Assembly (NCBI GenBank): GCA_016712355.1 | Contig: JADJRF010000005.1 | Span: 1,302,001 to 1,366,000, forward strand | Source of the DNA: Vampirovibrionales bacterium | GTDB taxonomy: Bacteria; Cyanobacteriota; Vampirovibrionia; Vampirovibrionales; Vampirovibrionaceae | DNA: 64,000 nucleotides | Direction: 5' to 3' | Part shown: positions 16,703 to 24,916 of the stretch, one piece after another | Layout of the letters: each line of letters starts with the position of its first letter | How positions within the stretch are numbered: position 1 is the first letter of the stretch | Notes under the pieces: model-generated | What the model saw: only the letters and a program-made list of their open reading frames with translations | The model's database searches: none | What the model was told of the DNA's origin: nothing | Position numbers and translations under genes: made by a program

Positions 16703-17038
16703 TTAGCCGATGTAATTCATCCCTTGGCCGTTGCCCGGAATCGTCGCATTGCTGCTTTCGGCGGCCACTTGGCGAAATGCTTCTTTGAACGCCTGGACCA
16801 TCGTTTCAAAAGTAGTGGGCTGCCCTGCTGTTTGACTGGAAGACTCGGCAATCGCGCTACTGTCAGAACCGTTCACTTTACTTAGCTGCTTTGCAACCAC
16901 CGGTTCGCTCGCGCTTGCAGATTCACCCTTGGATTTGTTCGCCTTAGAGGCGAGGTAGTCTACCCCGGCTGATATGGCAGTTTTCCCAATAGAGGAAGTT
17001 GCCAACCCTTTTATGAAAGCGCCTACGCCTAAAGCCAT
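16703..17038 (-). CDS. Small Ser/Ala-rich orphan protein
   Basis: This 111-residue protein is not recognised. The N-terminus (MALGVGAFIKGLATSSIGK) could be an amphipathic or weakly hydrophobic helix. A Ser/Glu/Lys-rich linker follows, and then a short predicted helix (FETMVQAFKEAFRQVAAES). The C-terminal end is Gly/Asn-rich. A perfect AGGAGG lies 9 nt before the ATG at 17038, so it is probably translated well. A strong terminator follows it. It sits beside the glycine-zipper gene on the same strand and shares the SD context with it, which suggests related expression. No function can be given. Confidence 0.6.
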   Translation of the reverse strand: MALGVGAFIKGLATSSIGKTAISAGVDYLASKANKSKGESASASEPVVAKQLSKVNGSDSSAIAESSSQTAGQPTTFETMVQAFKEAFRQVAAESSNATIPGNGQGMNYIG

Positions 17039-17467
17039 CGTTATAACCTCCTACGTCCTAATACCTAACCCCTGAACCCCACCTGGTCCCGTTGTTGAGG
17101 GAAACCATTAACCCCTTGCATTGGCATAAAAACAAGCGTTTGATGGCTTGTGTTAGCCGAAGCCCGAACTTAAGGAAACCTTTCGAATTGTCAGGACGCG
17201 GGTTTTGGCCTTGTTCTGCTCAGAATGCCTGTGTGTCTCATAAAAGCCGGCAAGTGTGGCGGCAGAGCTTTCGCGGGCTCGTCAGGTGTCCTGCCAGCAG
17301 TCGACTTTTGGCTTCTGCGCCCCTGTGGCTGCGGGAGACCGAATGAAGGGGATTTGTGCGAGGAGCCCCCCTATGCCGCGCCCCCATAGACGCCGCTCGG
17401 CTACTAGCCAGAGGGATATCCAGCGCCCGATGGACAGATGCGCGCAAATATCCCCCAGAAAACTGAT
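17039..17467. other. Gap without a recognisable gene
   Basis: Short open frames occur on both strands, but none has a convincing SD, protein-like composition or known motif. The left end must contain the promoter of the minus-strand orphan gene. I see no repeats or RNA gene here. Confidence 0.4.
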
Positions 17468-17496
17468 TTTACACAGGTTTTAAGTTATGTTAAAGT
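17468..17496 (+). promoter_or_regulatory. Sigma-70-type promoter upstream of the HTH gene
   Basis: The -35 TTTACA (17468-17473) and -10 TAAAGT (17491-17496) are separated by 17 bp, with an extended TGT before the -10. Predicted transcription starts near 17503, giving a 5' leader of about 250 nt before the GTG at 17756. Confidence 0.5.
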
Positions 17497-17502
17497 GACC
17501 AT

Positions 17503-17755
17503 AACGTTTCAACCGGTTGGGGTTTCCGCGTTTGAGGAAACGAAAACCGAACAGTCGCCTTCAGCAATGCGCTTAGGAGGGGGCGAGGCGTCGGCCTCGC
17601 CAGGTTAATGCCTGAGAGCGCGTGCGTCGGCAGACGCCTTGGAACGGTTAATAGAGATAGCTTTTCCTGGACGCCGTTTTTACGCAAAGCGGCGCTGGCG
17701 GAGGCGTCTCTGTCGCGTTCAGTAACCCCATAACCCAGAATAGGATGGTGACAGC
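17503..17755 (+). other. Long, hairpin-rich 5' leader of the HTH gene
   Basis: The leader has several strong inverted repeats. Near its start GTTTCC pairs with GGAAAC (about 17520-17541). In the middle is GGCGAGGC gtcg GCCTCGCC (about 17582-17601). I do not recognise a known riboswitch family in it. It could be a structured UTR or a separate small RNA. Confidence 0.35.
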
Positions 17756-18085
17756 GTGGGAAATTACGCTTCCAAACCGAAATCAGCCAGCGCCCTGCCA
17801 AAGTCCATGGCGGATGTCGTGCCGCTGACGCGCTCTCTGTTTCTGCGCAACATGATGCGAGCCATCGAAGACAAAGGCCTGACCACTGAGCAAGTGGCGC
17901 AGGAAAGCGGTCTGGATCGCACGATGATGCGCAAACTGGTGAAGGGCGAATTGCGTCCCTCGCGCTCAGTACTGCAACGCTTGTCGCTGTCTCCCTCCAT
18001 GGGGCTGACCTACAAAACGCTGGTGACCTGGTGCCTGCTGGACGATTCGCTTCATTACGCATCGGCCAACAACGTCGGTTTCTAA
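17756..18085 (+). CDS. XRE-like helix-turn-helix protein
   Basis: This 109-residue protein has a predicted helix-turn-helix at about residues 33-65 (MMRAIEDKGLTTEQVAQESG, then LDRTMMRKLVKGELRPS), in the style of Xre/Cro DNA-binding domains. It is therefore a likely transcription regulator. After the HTH comes LKR-type helix material ending in a Trp-containing segment (TLVTWCLLDDSLHY). The GTG start has AGGA about 12 nt upstream. An internal ATG (MADVV) is a shorter alternative. The gene stands alone, with its own promoter and a strong terminator. The long leader suggests control at the RNA level. No target is evident. Confidence 0.7.
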   Translation: MGNYASKPKSASALPKSMADVVPLTRSLFLRNMMRAIEDKGLTTEQVAQESGLDRTMMRKLVKGELRPSRSVLQRLSLSPSMGLTYKTLVTWCLLDDSLHYASANNVGF

Positions 18086-18116
18086 CCTGACGTCGTCCTC
18101 AACGTCTTGACAACAA

Positions 18117-18149
18117 CGCCCCGCCTGACCCTGTAAGGCGGGGCGTTTT
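18117..18149 (+). terminator. Rho-independent terminator of the HTH gene
   Basis: A perfect 10-bp G+C stem (CGCCCCGCCT / AGGCGGGGCG, loop 9 nt) is followed by TTTTGTTTG. It starts 32 nt after the stop codon. Confidence 0.92.
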
Positions 18150-18343
18150 GTTTGTCGTCGTGGAGATGCGCGCGAGAAATGGAAGAAGTCAGAGAAAGAG
18201 AACAAGCTGGGAAGAGAACGTATAAAAAAGACAACAAACCCGCTGCGTTCATGGGCAAAAAGGCAATTCGATTCTTAATTTTGTTTTTATATTTAGAGAG
18301 CCATATGCGAGTGATCATTTCTGGAGAGAGGAAAGCCATCGTT

Positions 18344-19093
18344 ATGACAAGCATCTCGACATCAGGATCTTCGTCCGTTAATCCTGTCAAACTGACCGAT
18401 CTGGAGAGCCTCTATAAAGCGGCGGATACGCGCAGCGCAGCATCTGGGGGCAGCGGGGCCGATGGTAAGCTAAGCGCCAGTGAGCTTAAGACTTATCTGA
18501 ACGGTCAGCGTGAGCACGGTCGTCAGCTTTATATGATGAGTAACGTGTGCCGCATGTTTTTCGGCAACCAGTTCGACGGTTATTTTACCAGCGAAATGGA
18601 CCGGACTTTGGGCCGTATCAAAACTGCTGAAACCGTCAATCAGTTTATCGAAACTGCGAAGAAGGATCTGCCGGCAGGTCAGGCCTCCGGGTTCGCCTTG
18701 TCGTTGGACTTGTTGAAAGGGGCCGCGTCTTTCGATGGCGCCTCAACCGACATCTCCAGTAAAGATCTGGGCCATCTGTCGAATCAGGTGTTCGTCAATA
18801 GCCAGTATCAACAATGGCTTGGGCGTGAAGCCGAGGCGGGCGGTCTTACCTTTTGGACTAAATTGATAGACGACGGCAAGTCAAAAGCCGATATCACCGC
18901 CGGTATCAAAGGCTCCCCGGAGCGCAAAACGTTCTTTGTGAAAGAGCAGTACCGGACGCTTTTAGGCCGTGAAGCTGAGCCTGCCGGCCTGGCCGGATGG
19001 GTCGAACTGCTCAATCAAGGGAAGACCGAAGCCGATATCATCGCCGGCATCAAGGGGTCTGCGGAATACATGCAGAAACACCCGGCCGCCTAA
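18344..19093 (+). CDS. DUF4214 repeat protein
   Basis: This 249-residue protein has two tandem DUF4214-type repeats in its C-terminal half. Each contains a YxxxLGREAExxGLxxW core and an ADIxAGIKGSxE end (about residues 145-190 and 193-237). DUF4214 modules occur in extracellular and surface-layer proteins; their role is unknown. Near the N-terminus a D-x-DGKLSASEL segment resembles a degenerate EF-hand calcium loop. The frame is open upstream to 18152. The ATG at 18344 is chosen because GAGAGGAAAG lies just before it and the earlier residues look non-coding. No signal peptide is visible, so secretion would need another route. Confidence 0.75.
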   Translation: MTSISTSGSSSVNPVKLTDLESLYKAADTRSAASGGSGADGKLSASELKTYLNGQREHGRQLYMMSNVCRMFFGNQFDGYFTSEMDRTLGRIKTAETVNQFIETAKKDLPAGQASGFALSLDLLKGAASFDGASTDISSKDLGHLSNQVFVNSQYQQWLGREAEAGGLTFWTKLIDDGKSKADITAGIKGSPERKTFFVKEQYRTLLGREAEPAGLAGWVELLNQGKTEADIIAGIKGSAEYMQKHPAA

Positions 19094-19110
19094 GGCGTTG
19101 AATCCAGATT

Positions 19111-19151
19111 CAAGCGTCCCGCCTGATTCTCAGCGCGGGACGCTTGTTTTT
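19111..19151 (+). terminator. Rho-independent terminator of the DUF4214 gene
   Basis: A perfect 12-bp stem (CAAGCGTCCCGC / GCGGGACGCTTG) with a 12-nt loop is followed by a run of five T. It lies 17 nt after the stop. Confidence 0.92.
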
Positions 19152-19200
19152 GGCGCATCGACGCATGGGCTCTATTCGCCCCCAATACGCGGTTTTTGGG

Positions 19201-19206
19201 TACAAT
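19201..19206 (+). promoter_or_regulatory. Possible -10 for the pil operon
   Basis: TACAAT lies 53 nt before the PilM-PilN start. No good -35 is seen at 16-18 bp, so this is only a candidate. Confidence 0.3.
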
Positions 19207-19258
19207 GACCATCATCGCCCTCTCATCATCACGGCGATGGGATTTGTGTTAGGCGCTT

Positions 19259-20770
19259 ATGGCTGAGAGAAAATCAAACGTTTGCGTTCATGTTCTTGAG
19301 TCGCTGGACGGGCTTGAGATTATTCGTTTTCACGAAAAAACGCGACGGATCGAGAAAGCCGGCGCTCTGCCGCTGTCTCTAGATCCCAATACGCGCGCCA
19401 TTCCTGATCCGGCCGAACTGCGGGCGGCCTTGCGCTCCCTGTATTCGGTGCATGGCATCGCCCTCTCTTCTCCGACGGTGCTGGTCCTGCCGAGTTTCTA
19501 TACCCGCGATTTCTATTTTCCCGGCCCGTTTTCCGAACAGGAAATTCGTCAGGCGTTGCTGTCTGAAGCTGAACAGTATTTTCTGTTCCGCAATAACGAA
19601 CCGCGGCTTGACTGGGTGACCCTGGAAGAGGGCCGCTTGCTGTATTCGGCCTACCCCAAAAACACGATTACAGAGTTTGTAGAGGCATTTGCCGCCAATC
19701 GCACGCCTTTATGCGGCATCGACATTAACTATTTTTCGCTGATTCGCGGCTTGATCGCCACCGGCACGCTCGCGGATCTCGATAAACCGCAATCTCGCTG
19801 GATGCTCATGAACGTGAGCGATCACCTCTTTACGGCGGCTTTGTTTGAAGGCTTAAAGCTTAAGCGCTTGTCGGAAAGCCCCTTGCCGCTGGCGACCATG
19901 GACGCCTCGACGGCCATTGTCGAAATCAATCAGGATTTACGCCGTTTTCTCGCGGGCGAGAACTTCGAGGCCGCTGTGCTGATTAATAACGCTGAACGCC
20001 TCGACACGGCCCCTCTGGTGGATAGCTTCTCCTATTATCAGGAAATCATGGTCATCGACCAGAATCAGCGAACGTTACGCTCGCGAAACCCGGCGGCCGG
20101 AGAGTATCCCTGCTCGCTGGAAGCTATCGGCGGCGCTTTCTATCAACACTATGCCGATCAGCCGTCTCTCAACCTGATTCCCGAAGACTTGGGGCGTCAA
20201 CGGGAAGGACAGACCCTGCGAACCAGTCTGACGTCGTTGTTGGGGGTTGCCAATGTGGCGGCGGCGCTGTTATTGCTGGCGGCTATCACCCTGCTTGGTA
20301 TCTGGAATCAGCAGCAGCAAACGCGCCTGGATGCCTGGAATAGCGTGTCCCGCGCGTCAGGGCCCGCTTCCGAAAGCGCCCCGCTTGAAATGGTTAGTCG
20401 CCAGGCATTTTTAAGGAATGCGGCTTTGTCCAACATTTCTCTAAATAACCTGATGATCAAGGCCGGCGCGCTATTGCCCGATGATATGTGGATGAATCGT
20501 CTTTCTCTCGTCGCTCAGGACGCGGCAGATCCTCAGACAGTGGAAATCGTGGGTGGGGCTTTGATGCCAACCTCCGTGACGAAATACGTCAGCGAGCTTA
20601 ATCCTGCGCTCCAGAGGCGGGATCTGCTGGTGGATCGCGCCGATCTGGCAACCACGGCGGACGGGCAGCCTTACTACGACTGGATCGTGCGCAGTAAAAA
20701 TGCCATGGTCGAATCCGAATCAAACGCAAAGGGCGCGGATTTGCCGCCGCCGCTTTCCGCTGATCCTTGA
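19259..20770 (+). CDS. PilM-PilN fusion-like protein of a type IV pilus or type II secretion platform
   Basis: In type IV pili PilM is an actin-like cytoplasmic protein that binds the N-terminus of the inner-membrane protein PilN. Here a single 503-residue protein seems to join both. Residues 1-300 look like a divergent PilM/GspL actin-like domain. A PilN-style SLNLIPED motif follows (about 303-310). Then comes one membrane helix (about 328-349) and a C-terminal periplasmic domain of about 150 residues with an ALLPDDMWMNRLSL segment typical of PilN. The PilO-like gene starts 19 bp later, which supports the assignment. GspL-type proteins have the same order, so a type II secretion role is also possible. 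No PilP, PilQ or motor ATPase lies nearby. Confidence 0.7.
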   Translation: MAERKSNVCVHVLESLDGLEIIRFHEKTRRIEKAGALPLSLDPNTRAIPDPAELRAALRSLYSVHGIALSSPTVLVLPSFYTRDFYFPGPFSEQEIRQALLSEAEQYFLFRNNEPRLDWVTLEEGRLLYSAYPKNTITEFVEAFAANRTPLCGIDINYFSLIRGLIATGTLADLDKPQSRWMLMNVSDHLFTAALFEGLKLKRLSESPLPLATMDASTAIVEINQDLRRFLAGENFEAAVLINNAERLDTAPLVDSFSYYQEIMVIDQNQRTLRSRNPAAGEYPCSLEAIGGAFYQHYADQPSLNLIPEDLGRQREGQTLRTSLTSLLGVANVAAALLLLAAITLLGIWNQQQQTRLDAWNSVSRASGPASESAPLEMVSRQAFLRNAALSNISLNNLMIKAGALLPDDMWMNRLSLVAQDAADPQTVEIVGGALMPTSVTKYVSELNPALQRRDLLVDRADLATTADGQPYYDWIVRSKNAMVESESNAKGADLPPPLSADP

Positions 20771-20789
20771 TTGAGTAGGAGTCCCGCGT

Positions 20790-21533
20790 ATGCGACCGAC
20801 GCAATGGCGTCATGATCTCCAGATTACGTTAGCGGCGTTGGGCGAGCCCGGCGGCGGACGATCCCTGCTTCAGGCATGGATGGCCTTTAAGCCTGTCGCG
20901 CTGACCCTGTTACTAGCGCTGATACTTGGTATCGGCATTACCCACTGGCTGATGCCGCGCTGGCAAACGGCCGTGTCATTAAACGCCCGCCTTCACGACA
21001 AGCAATCCCTGGGGCGTGACGAACAGAAGAAATTGCGCTGGCTCAAGCAGCTGACGGCGCAACTGAAGGCTTCTCCCACGCGCCTGCGCGAACTGACTTC
21101 TGCTGAATCTCCTGCTGTGGCGGCCCTGGCAATGGCGCAAGAAGTCATGAAACAGGCCAAGAGTCTTTCCTCGGATCCTTCCCTGCCCAAACCCTTGCGG
21201 CAATGCGAGGCCCTGTCGATGGTGTCGCGTGGTAATTCGTTCATTCACGCTTCTCCGCCAGAACCCGGCTGGCCGTCGGTCGCGCTGAGGCGCTATCAAT
21301 ATGATCTGGCCTTGCGCGGTCCTTACCCGGCCTTATCCGCTTTTGTGAACCGTCTGGCGCTGGCGCCGCAGCTAATTGGAGTCGATCGCATCGATATCCA
21401 GAGATTGCCGCTCGGGCGACGCGCGCTGCCCGATATTCTATCCCGCCCGGATTATCCGGTTCCGCTTGAAATGGTCGTCGGGATGTCTTTCTACGTCGTC
21501 GACCCGACGGTTTCGCCTCCCCGCCGTCGATGA
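20790..21533 (+). CDS. pilO: PilO-like pilus assembly protein
   Basis: PilO pairs with PilN in the periplasm to form the alignment platform of type IV pili. This 247-residue protein has a cytoplasmic N-terminus and one membrane helix (about residues 32-54). A helical, likely coiled-coil segment (about 62-115) follows. The C-terminal domain contains YDLALRGPYPALSAFVNRLA and IGVDRIDIQRLP, the pattern of the PilO ferredoxin-like fold. It begins 19 bp after the PilM-PilN gene with GAGTAGGAGT upstream. The stop overlaps the next ATG (ATGA, 21530-21533). GspM of type II secretion is the main alternative. Confidence 0.65.
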   Translation: MRPTQWRHDLQITLAALGEPGGGRSLLQAWMAFKPVALTLLLALILGIGITHWLMPRWQTAVSLNARLHDKQSLGRDEQKKLRWLKQLTAQLKASPTRLRELTSAESPAVAALAMAQEVMKQAKSLSSDPSLPKPLRQCEALSMVSRGNSFIHASPPEPGWPSVALRRYQYDLALRGPYPALSAFVNRLALAPQLIGVDRIDIQRLPLGRRALPDILSRPDYPVPLEMVVGMSFYVVDPTVSPPRRR

Positions 21534-22570
21534 GCGCGTCTTTGCCTGTCTCGGCGGCGCGTATTGCGCTGATCGGCCATGGGGCCTTGGGACTTGGCCT
21601 GTTGCAGGGATTGCTTGAATCCGCCGCCTGCGAGGTGGTGGGCGTGTTCCGTTGGTCGCGTCGACCAGCGAGTCGGGATATGGTCGACGCGGCCGATCTC
21701 GCTTTTGGTCAATTAATCGCGTCGCGCGGCTTGCGCGAAATCCTTGGGGAGGGCGTCAACAGTTACGCCTTCTCGCAATTTCTGGCGCAACAGAAGCCTG
21801 ATTACCTTCTGATCGGCTCGTGGGGCGAAATCCTCAAGCCACACCTGCTGCATCGCCCGGATTTTAAGGTCATTAATTGCCATCCGTCCCTGCTGCCCTC
21901 TCATCGGGGCCCGAATCCCTATGTTTCCACGATCCGCGCGGGTGAGGCGCAATCGGGCGTGACGTTTCATCTGGTCGATGAAGGCGTCGACACCGGCCCC
22001 ATCCTGCTGCAATACCCAGTCCCTATTGCTGCTTATGATACGGGCGGCGATTTGCGCGATCGCTGCGCCCGAGAGGCGCGCGCGCGCGTTGGCGACCTGC
22101 TTGCCTTGCTAGACGACGCGCGCGATCATCCCGATAGGCCTCTTGGGACGCCGCAATCAAAGTTTGATAATGGCGTAACGCCGAGTCATTACGGGCTTTC
22201 TTCGGTGGAAGATGCGCAAATTCGCTGGGAGCGTCCCCCTTCGGATCTGATTAATCAGGTGCGCGCGTTTCAACCCTGGCTGGACAGCTACGGATACCTG
22301 CCCTCGCGCTTCTCTCGACGCTTGATGATTCGTTTTTCGCGCCTGACTGCTTTTCCTGCCGAGTCTGGCGCTTCGTCCTCTTTGCTTGCGCCCGGTTCTC
22401 TACGCGCGGTTTTATCAAATGCCTTTATTGTCACGTCTTCGGACCCGCAGATCGATTTTCGGCTGGAAGGCGTGAGCGTTTATGGGTTGGGTTGTTTCTG
22501 GTCCGCCTGGCCGACGCTGGCTCTGCTGCGCTGGCTGCTGCCGGCCGGGGCGCGTTTTGAGACGCTTTAA
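21530..22570 (+). CDS. Formyltransferase-family protein (Fmt-like)
   Basis: The protein has the N-terminal formyltransferase fold that uses 10-formyltetrahydrofolate. The catalytic triad pattern is present: Asn and His in INCHPSLLPSHRGPNPY, and Asp in DEGVDTGPILLQ. The 346-residue length and a C-terminal domain resemble methionyl-tRNA formyltransferase. The active-site loop (SLLPSHRGPNP) is closer to sugar N-formyltransferases and other paralogues than to classical Fmt (SLLPRWRGAAP). The acceptor could therefore be a nucleotide-sugar amine rather than Met-tRNA. Its ATG overlaps the stop of the PilO-like gene, so it is coupled to the pilus operon, which is unusual for fmt. Confidence 0.72.
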   Translation: MSASLPVSAARIALIGHGALGLGLLQGLLESAACEVVGVFRWSRRPASRDMVDAADLAFGQLIASRGLREILGEGVNSYAFSQFLAQQKPDYLLIGSWGEILKPHLLHRPDFKVINCHPSLLPSHRGPNPYVSTIRAGEAQSGVTFHLVDEGVDTGPILLQYPVPIAAYDTGGDLRDRCAREARARVGDLLALLDDARDHPDRPLGTPQSKFDNGVTPSHYGLSSVEDAQIRWERPPSDLINQVRAFQPWLDSYGYLPSRFSRRLMIRFSRLTAFPAESGASSSLLAPGSLRAVLSNAFIVTSSDPQIDFRLEGVSVYGLGCFWSAWPTLALLRWLLPAGARFETL

Positions 22571-22698
22571 AGGCTCTCTTCTCGATGCTGGATTTGACCT
22601 CGAACGTGTCGTTGGGCCTGTAAGCAAAGAAGAGGTCTGCCGAATCTGGAAATTTGCGTTAGCATAGGGCTGTTAAGGTGCATCTGGAGGACGCGCGG

Positions 22699-24144
22699 AT
22701 GGCGGAGCCTATTCTGGTGGGAAAGAACGAGGCGCAGGAGTCAGTCCGCCTTTATCCTGAGATGGCGAATCGTCACGGCTTGATTGCCGGGGCTACCGGC
22801 ACTGGCAAGACGCTGTCTCTCAAGCGTCTGGCGGAGCAATTTAGCGCCATGGGCGTTCCGGTTTTTATCACCGATATCAAGGGCGATTTAAGCGGATTAT
22901 CCGAAAAAGGGGATCCCCATAATCCTAAAATAGCCGCTCGTCTCAGCGAACTTCAGCTCAATGACTTTACGTTCGAGCCATTTCCGCTGACGCAATGGGA
23001 TGTGTTCGGCGTCGAAGGCATCCCCCTGCGTACGACGGTTTCTGAAATGGGGCCTTTGTTATTGGCCGAACTGCTGGATTTAAATCCGACGCAAAGCGGC
23101 GTTCTCACCACGGCTTTTAAAATCGCCGACGATCAGGGGTTGTTATTACTGGATCTAAAAGACCTTCAAGCCCTTTTAAACCATGTGGCGCAAGAAAATA
23201 AAACTTATTCGCCGACCTACGGCAATATTGCCAGCGTTACCGTCAATGCGATTCAACGTCAACTGACCGGTTTGTCCAGCGCATTACAGGATAACTTTTT
23301 TGGCGAGCCGTCTTTGGTCTTGACCGATTTGCTGCAAACAGACTCTTCTACTGGCAAGGGAATGATTCACCTGTTAATGGCCCGTCAGCTGCTGTTGCAA
23401 CCCAGGTTATACGCGCTGTTTCTCTTGTGGTTTTTGTCTGAATTATTCGAGACCCTCCCCGAAGTGGGCGATTTGGAAAAACCCAAGCTGGTCGTGTTTT
23501 TTGACGAAGCGCATGTCCTGTTTAATAATATGCCGTCTGTTTTACGCGATAAAATCAAGCAGGTGACGCTGCTGATCCGTTCTAAAGGCGTCGGTCTGTA
23601 TTTTGTCACCCAAAATCCGCAAGATATCGACGAAGATGTTCTGGGACAACTCGGCAACCGGATTCAGCATGCATTGCGCATTTTTACCCCCAATGATAAA
23701 AAAGCCTTAAAAGCTCTGGCCGGGGGCTTTCGAGAAAATCCAGATCTCGATCTGGAGGCGCTCATCCCGATGCTGGGCGTTGGCGAAGCGATCGTCTCCA
23801 CGCTCGATGAGAAAGGAATGCCGGCTATTCCGGTGAAAACCCGAATGGTTCCGCCGCAGAGCGCGAACGGACCTGCACAGAATCCAGATGCTCAGGATCA
23901 GAGTGGTCTTCGTCAAAAATATCGCCAGGCGGTCGATCGCCAATCTGCTTACGAACATTTGCAGCAACGCGTCGTCGCTGCGGCCCCCCCCTCCCAGTCA
24001 AAGCCCTCTCAAAATACCCCTGTTCGTCGCGCGTCTAAAGATCCTGGCCAATTACTGGTAGAAAGCGCCGCCCGCGCGATTGGCGGTCAGGTAGGGCGCT
24101 CGTTAATTCGCGGCATTCTCGGTTCGTTAATGCGTCGTCATTAA
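22699..24144 (+). CDS. HerA-like P-loop ATPase, DUF853 (YjgR) family
   Basis: The 481-residue protein is a FtsK/HerA superfamily ATPase of the DUF853 group. Walker A is GATGTGKTLS (about residues 31-40), after the family start ILVGKNEAQESVRLYPEMANRHG. Walker B is LVVFFDEAHVLF. An arginine/sensor region reads IRSKGVGLYFVTQNPQDI. C-terminal to this is a Pro/Gln-rich linker and a Gly/Arg-rich end (GRSLIRGILGSLMRRH). HerA relatives translocate DNA or remodel complexes, but the role of DUF853 proteins is not established. The ATG at 22699 is preferred over a GTG at 22678 because GGAGG lies 9 nt before it. A small DUF4126 gene follows by 21 bp. Confidence 0.85.
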   Translation: MAEPILVGKNEAQESVRLYPEMANRHGLIAGATGTGKTLSLKRLAEQFSAMGVPVFITDIKGDLSGLSEKGDPHNPKIAARLSELQLNDFTFEPFPLTQWDVFGVEGIPLRTTVSEMGPLLLAELLDLNPTQSGVLTTAFKIADDQGLLLLDLKDLQALLNHVAQENKTYSPTYGNIASVTVNAIQRQLTGLSSALQDNFFGEPSLVLTDLLQTDSSTGKGMIHLLMARQLLLQPRLYALFLLWFLSELFETLPEVGDLEKPKLVVFFDEAHVLFNNMPSVLRDKIKQVTLLIRSKGVGLYFVTQNPQDIDEDVLGQLGNRIQHALRIFTPNDKKALKALAGGFRENPDLDLEALIPMLGVGEAIVSTLDEKGMPAIPVKTRMVPPQSANGPAQNPDAQDQSGLRQKYRQAVDRQSAYEHLQQRVVAAAPPSQSKPSQNTPVRRASKDPGQLLVESAARAIGGQVGRSLIRGILGSLMRRH

Positions 24145-24165
24145 GTTAAACAGGAGGCGTCACGA

Positions 24166-24801
24166 ATGGAATTTCTGCAAAGTATCCTGCACGTATTAAA
24201 TAGCCCCATGAACGCGGAGCAACTTCAGTTAACGGCGGCCCTATTAATCGGCATTGGCCTGAGCGCGAGTTGTGGCTTTCGCGTTTTCGCGCCGCCCTTA
24301 ATTCTGAGCGCGGCGGCGTTATTCTTTGGCATTCACTTGCCAGACGGTATGCGCTGGCTGGCGACATATCCCGCCCTAATAGCGCTTTTTACCGCTTCGC
24401 TGGTTGAGGTGGGCGCCTACTACGTGCCATGGCTCGATCACGCCCTTGATAGCATCTCGTGGCCGTTGTCTCTGCTGGCGGGAACGCTGATTACGGGTAC
24501 GTTTTTGAATGGCCATATGGACCCTGGCATGCAATGGGGCTTGGCGTTGATTGCCGGCGGTGGCGCTGCAGCCGCCACGCAATCGATGAGCAATGCCGGC
24601 AGAGTCGCCTCGCTTGTGACCACGGCGGGCGTCGCCAATCCGATCGTTTCTACGGTTGAAAACTTCTTGGCGTTTGTCGTTCCGGCTTTGGTGATTGCGT
24701 TCCCAATTATAACGATTCTGGTTGTTTTGGCGGTGAGCGCGCTGATTATTCTGTTTTTTGTGAAAATTAATCAAAAACGTCGACAGGCGGCTCTCAAGTA
24801 A
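24166..24801 (+). CDS. DUF4126 membrane protein
   Basis: This 211-residue protein has about five hydrophobic helices and matches DUF4126 proteins by its GIGLSASCGFRVFAPPLILSA opening, LVEVGAYYVPWLDHALD and an Ala/Gly-rich GGGAAAATQSMSNAGR segment. The family consists of inner-membrane proteins of unknown function. AGGAGG lies just upstream of the ATG. It starts 21 bp after the HerA-like gene and is probably co-transcribed with it. Confidence 0.8.
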   Translation: MEFLQSILHVLNSPMNAEQLQLTAALLIGIGLSASCGFRVFAPPLILSAAALFFGIHLPDGMRWLATYPALIALFTASLVEVGAYYVPWLDHALDSISWPLSLLAGTLITGTFLNGHMDPGMQWGLALIAGGGAAAATQSMSNAGRVASLVTTAGVANPIVSTVENFLAFVVPALVIAFPIITILVVLAVSALIILFFVKINQKRRQAALK

Positions 24802-24916
24802 TTAAGCGATTTGTTACATACTTAAGGCTGAGGATGCGTATCGTCGTCTTGTTCGGGTGTTGCATTTCTGTTAAGAATAGGGACAGATTCGCAGTGTCAA
24901 AATACGGTTGCACGCT

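Noticed and set aside
17092..17483. Plus-strand ORFs of 75-84 codons
   Set aside because: They have no good SD, no protein-like composition and no known motif.
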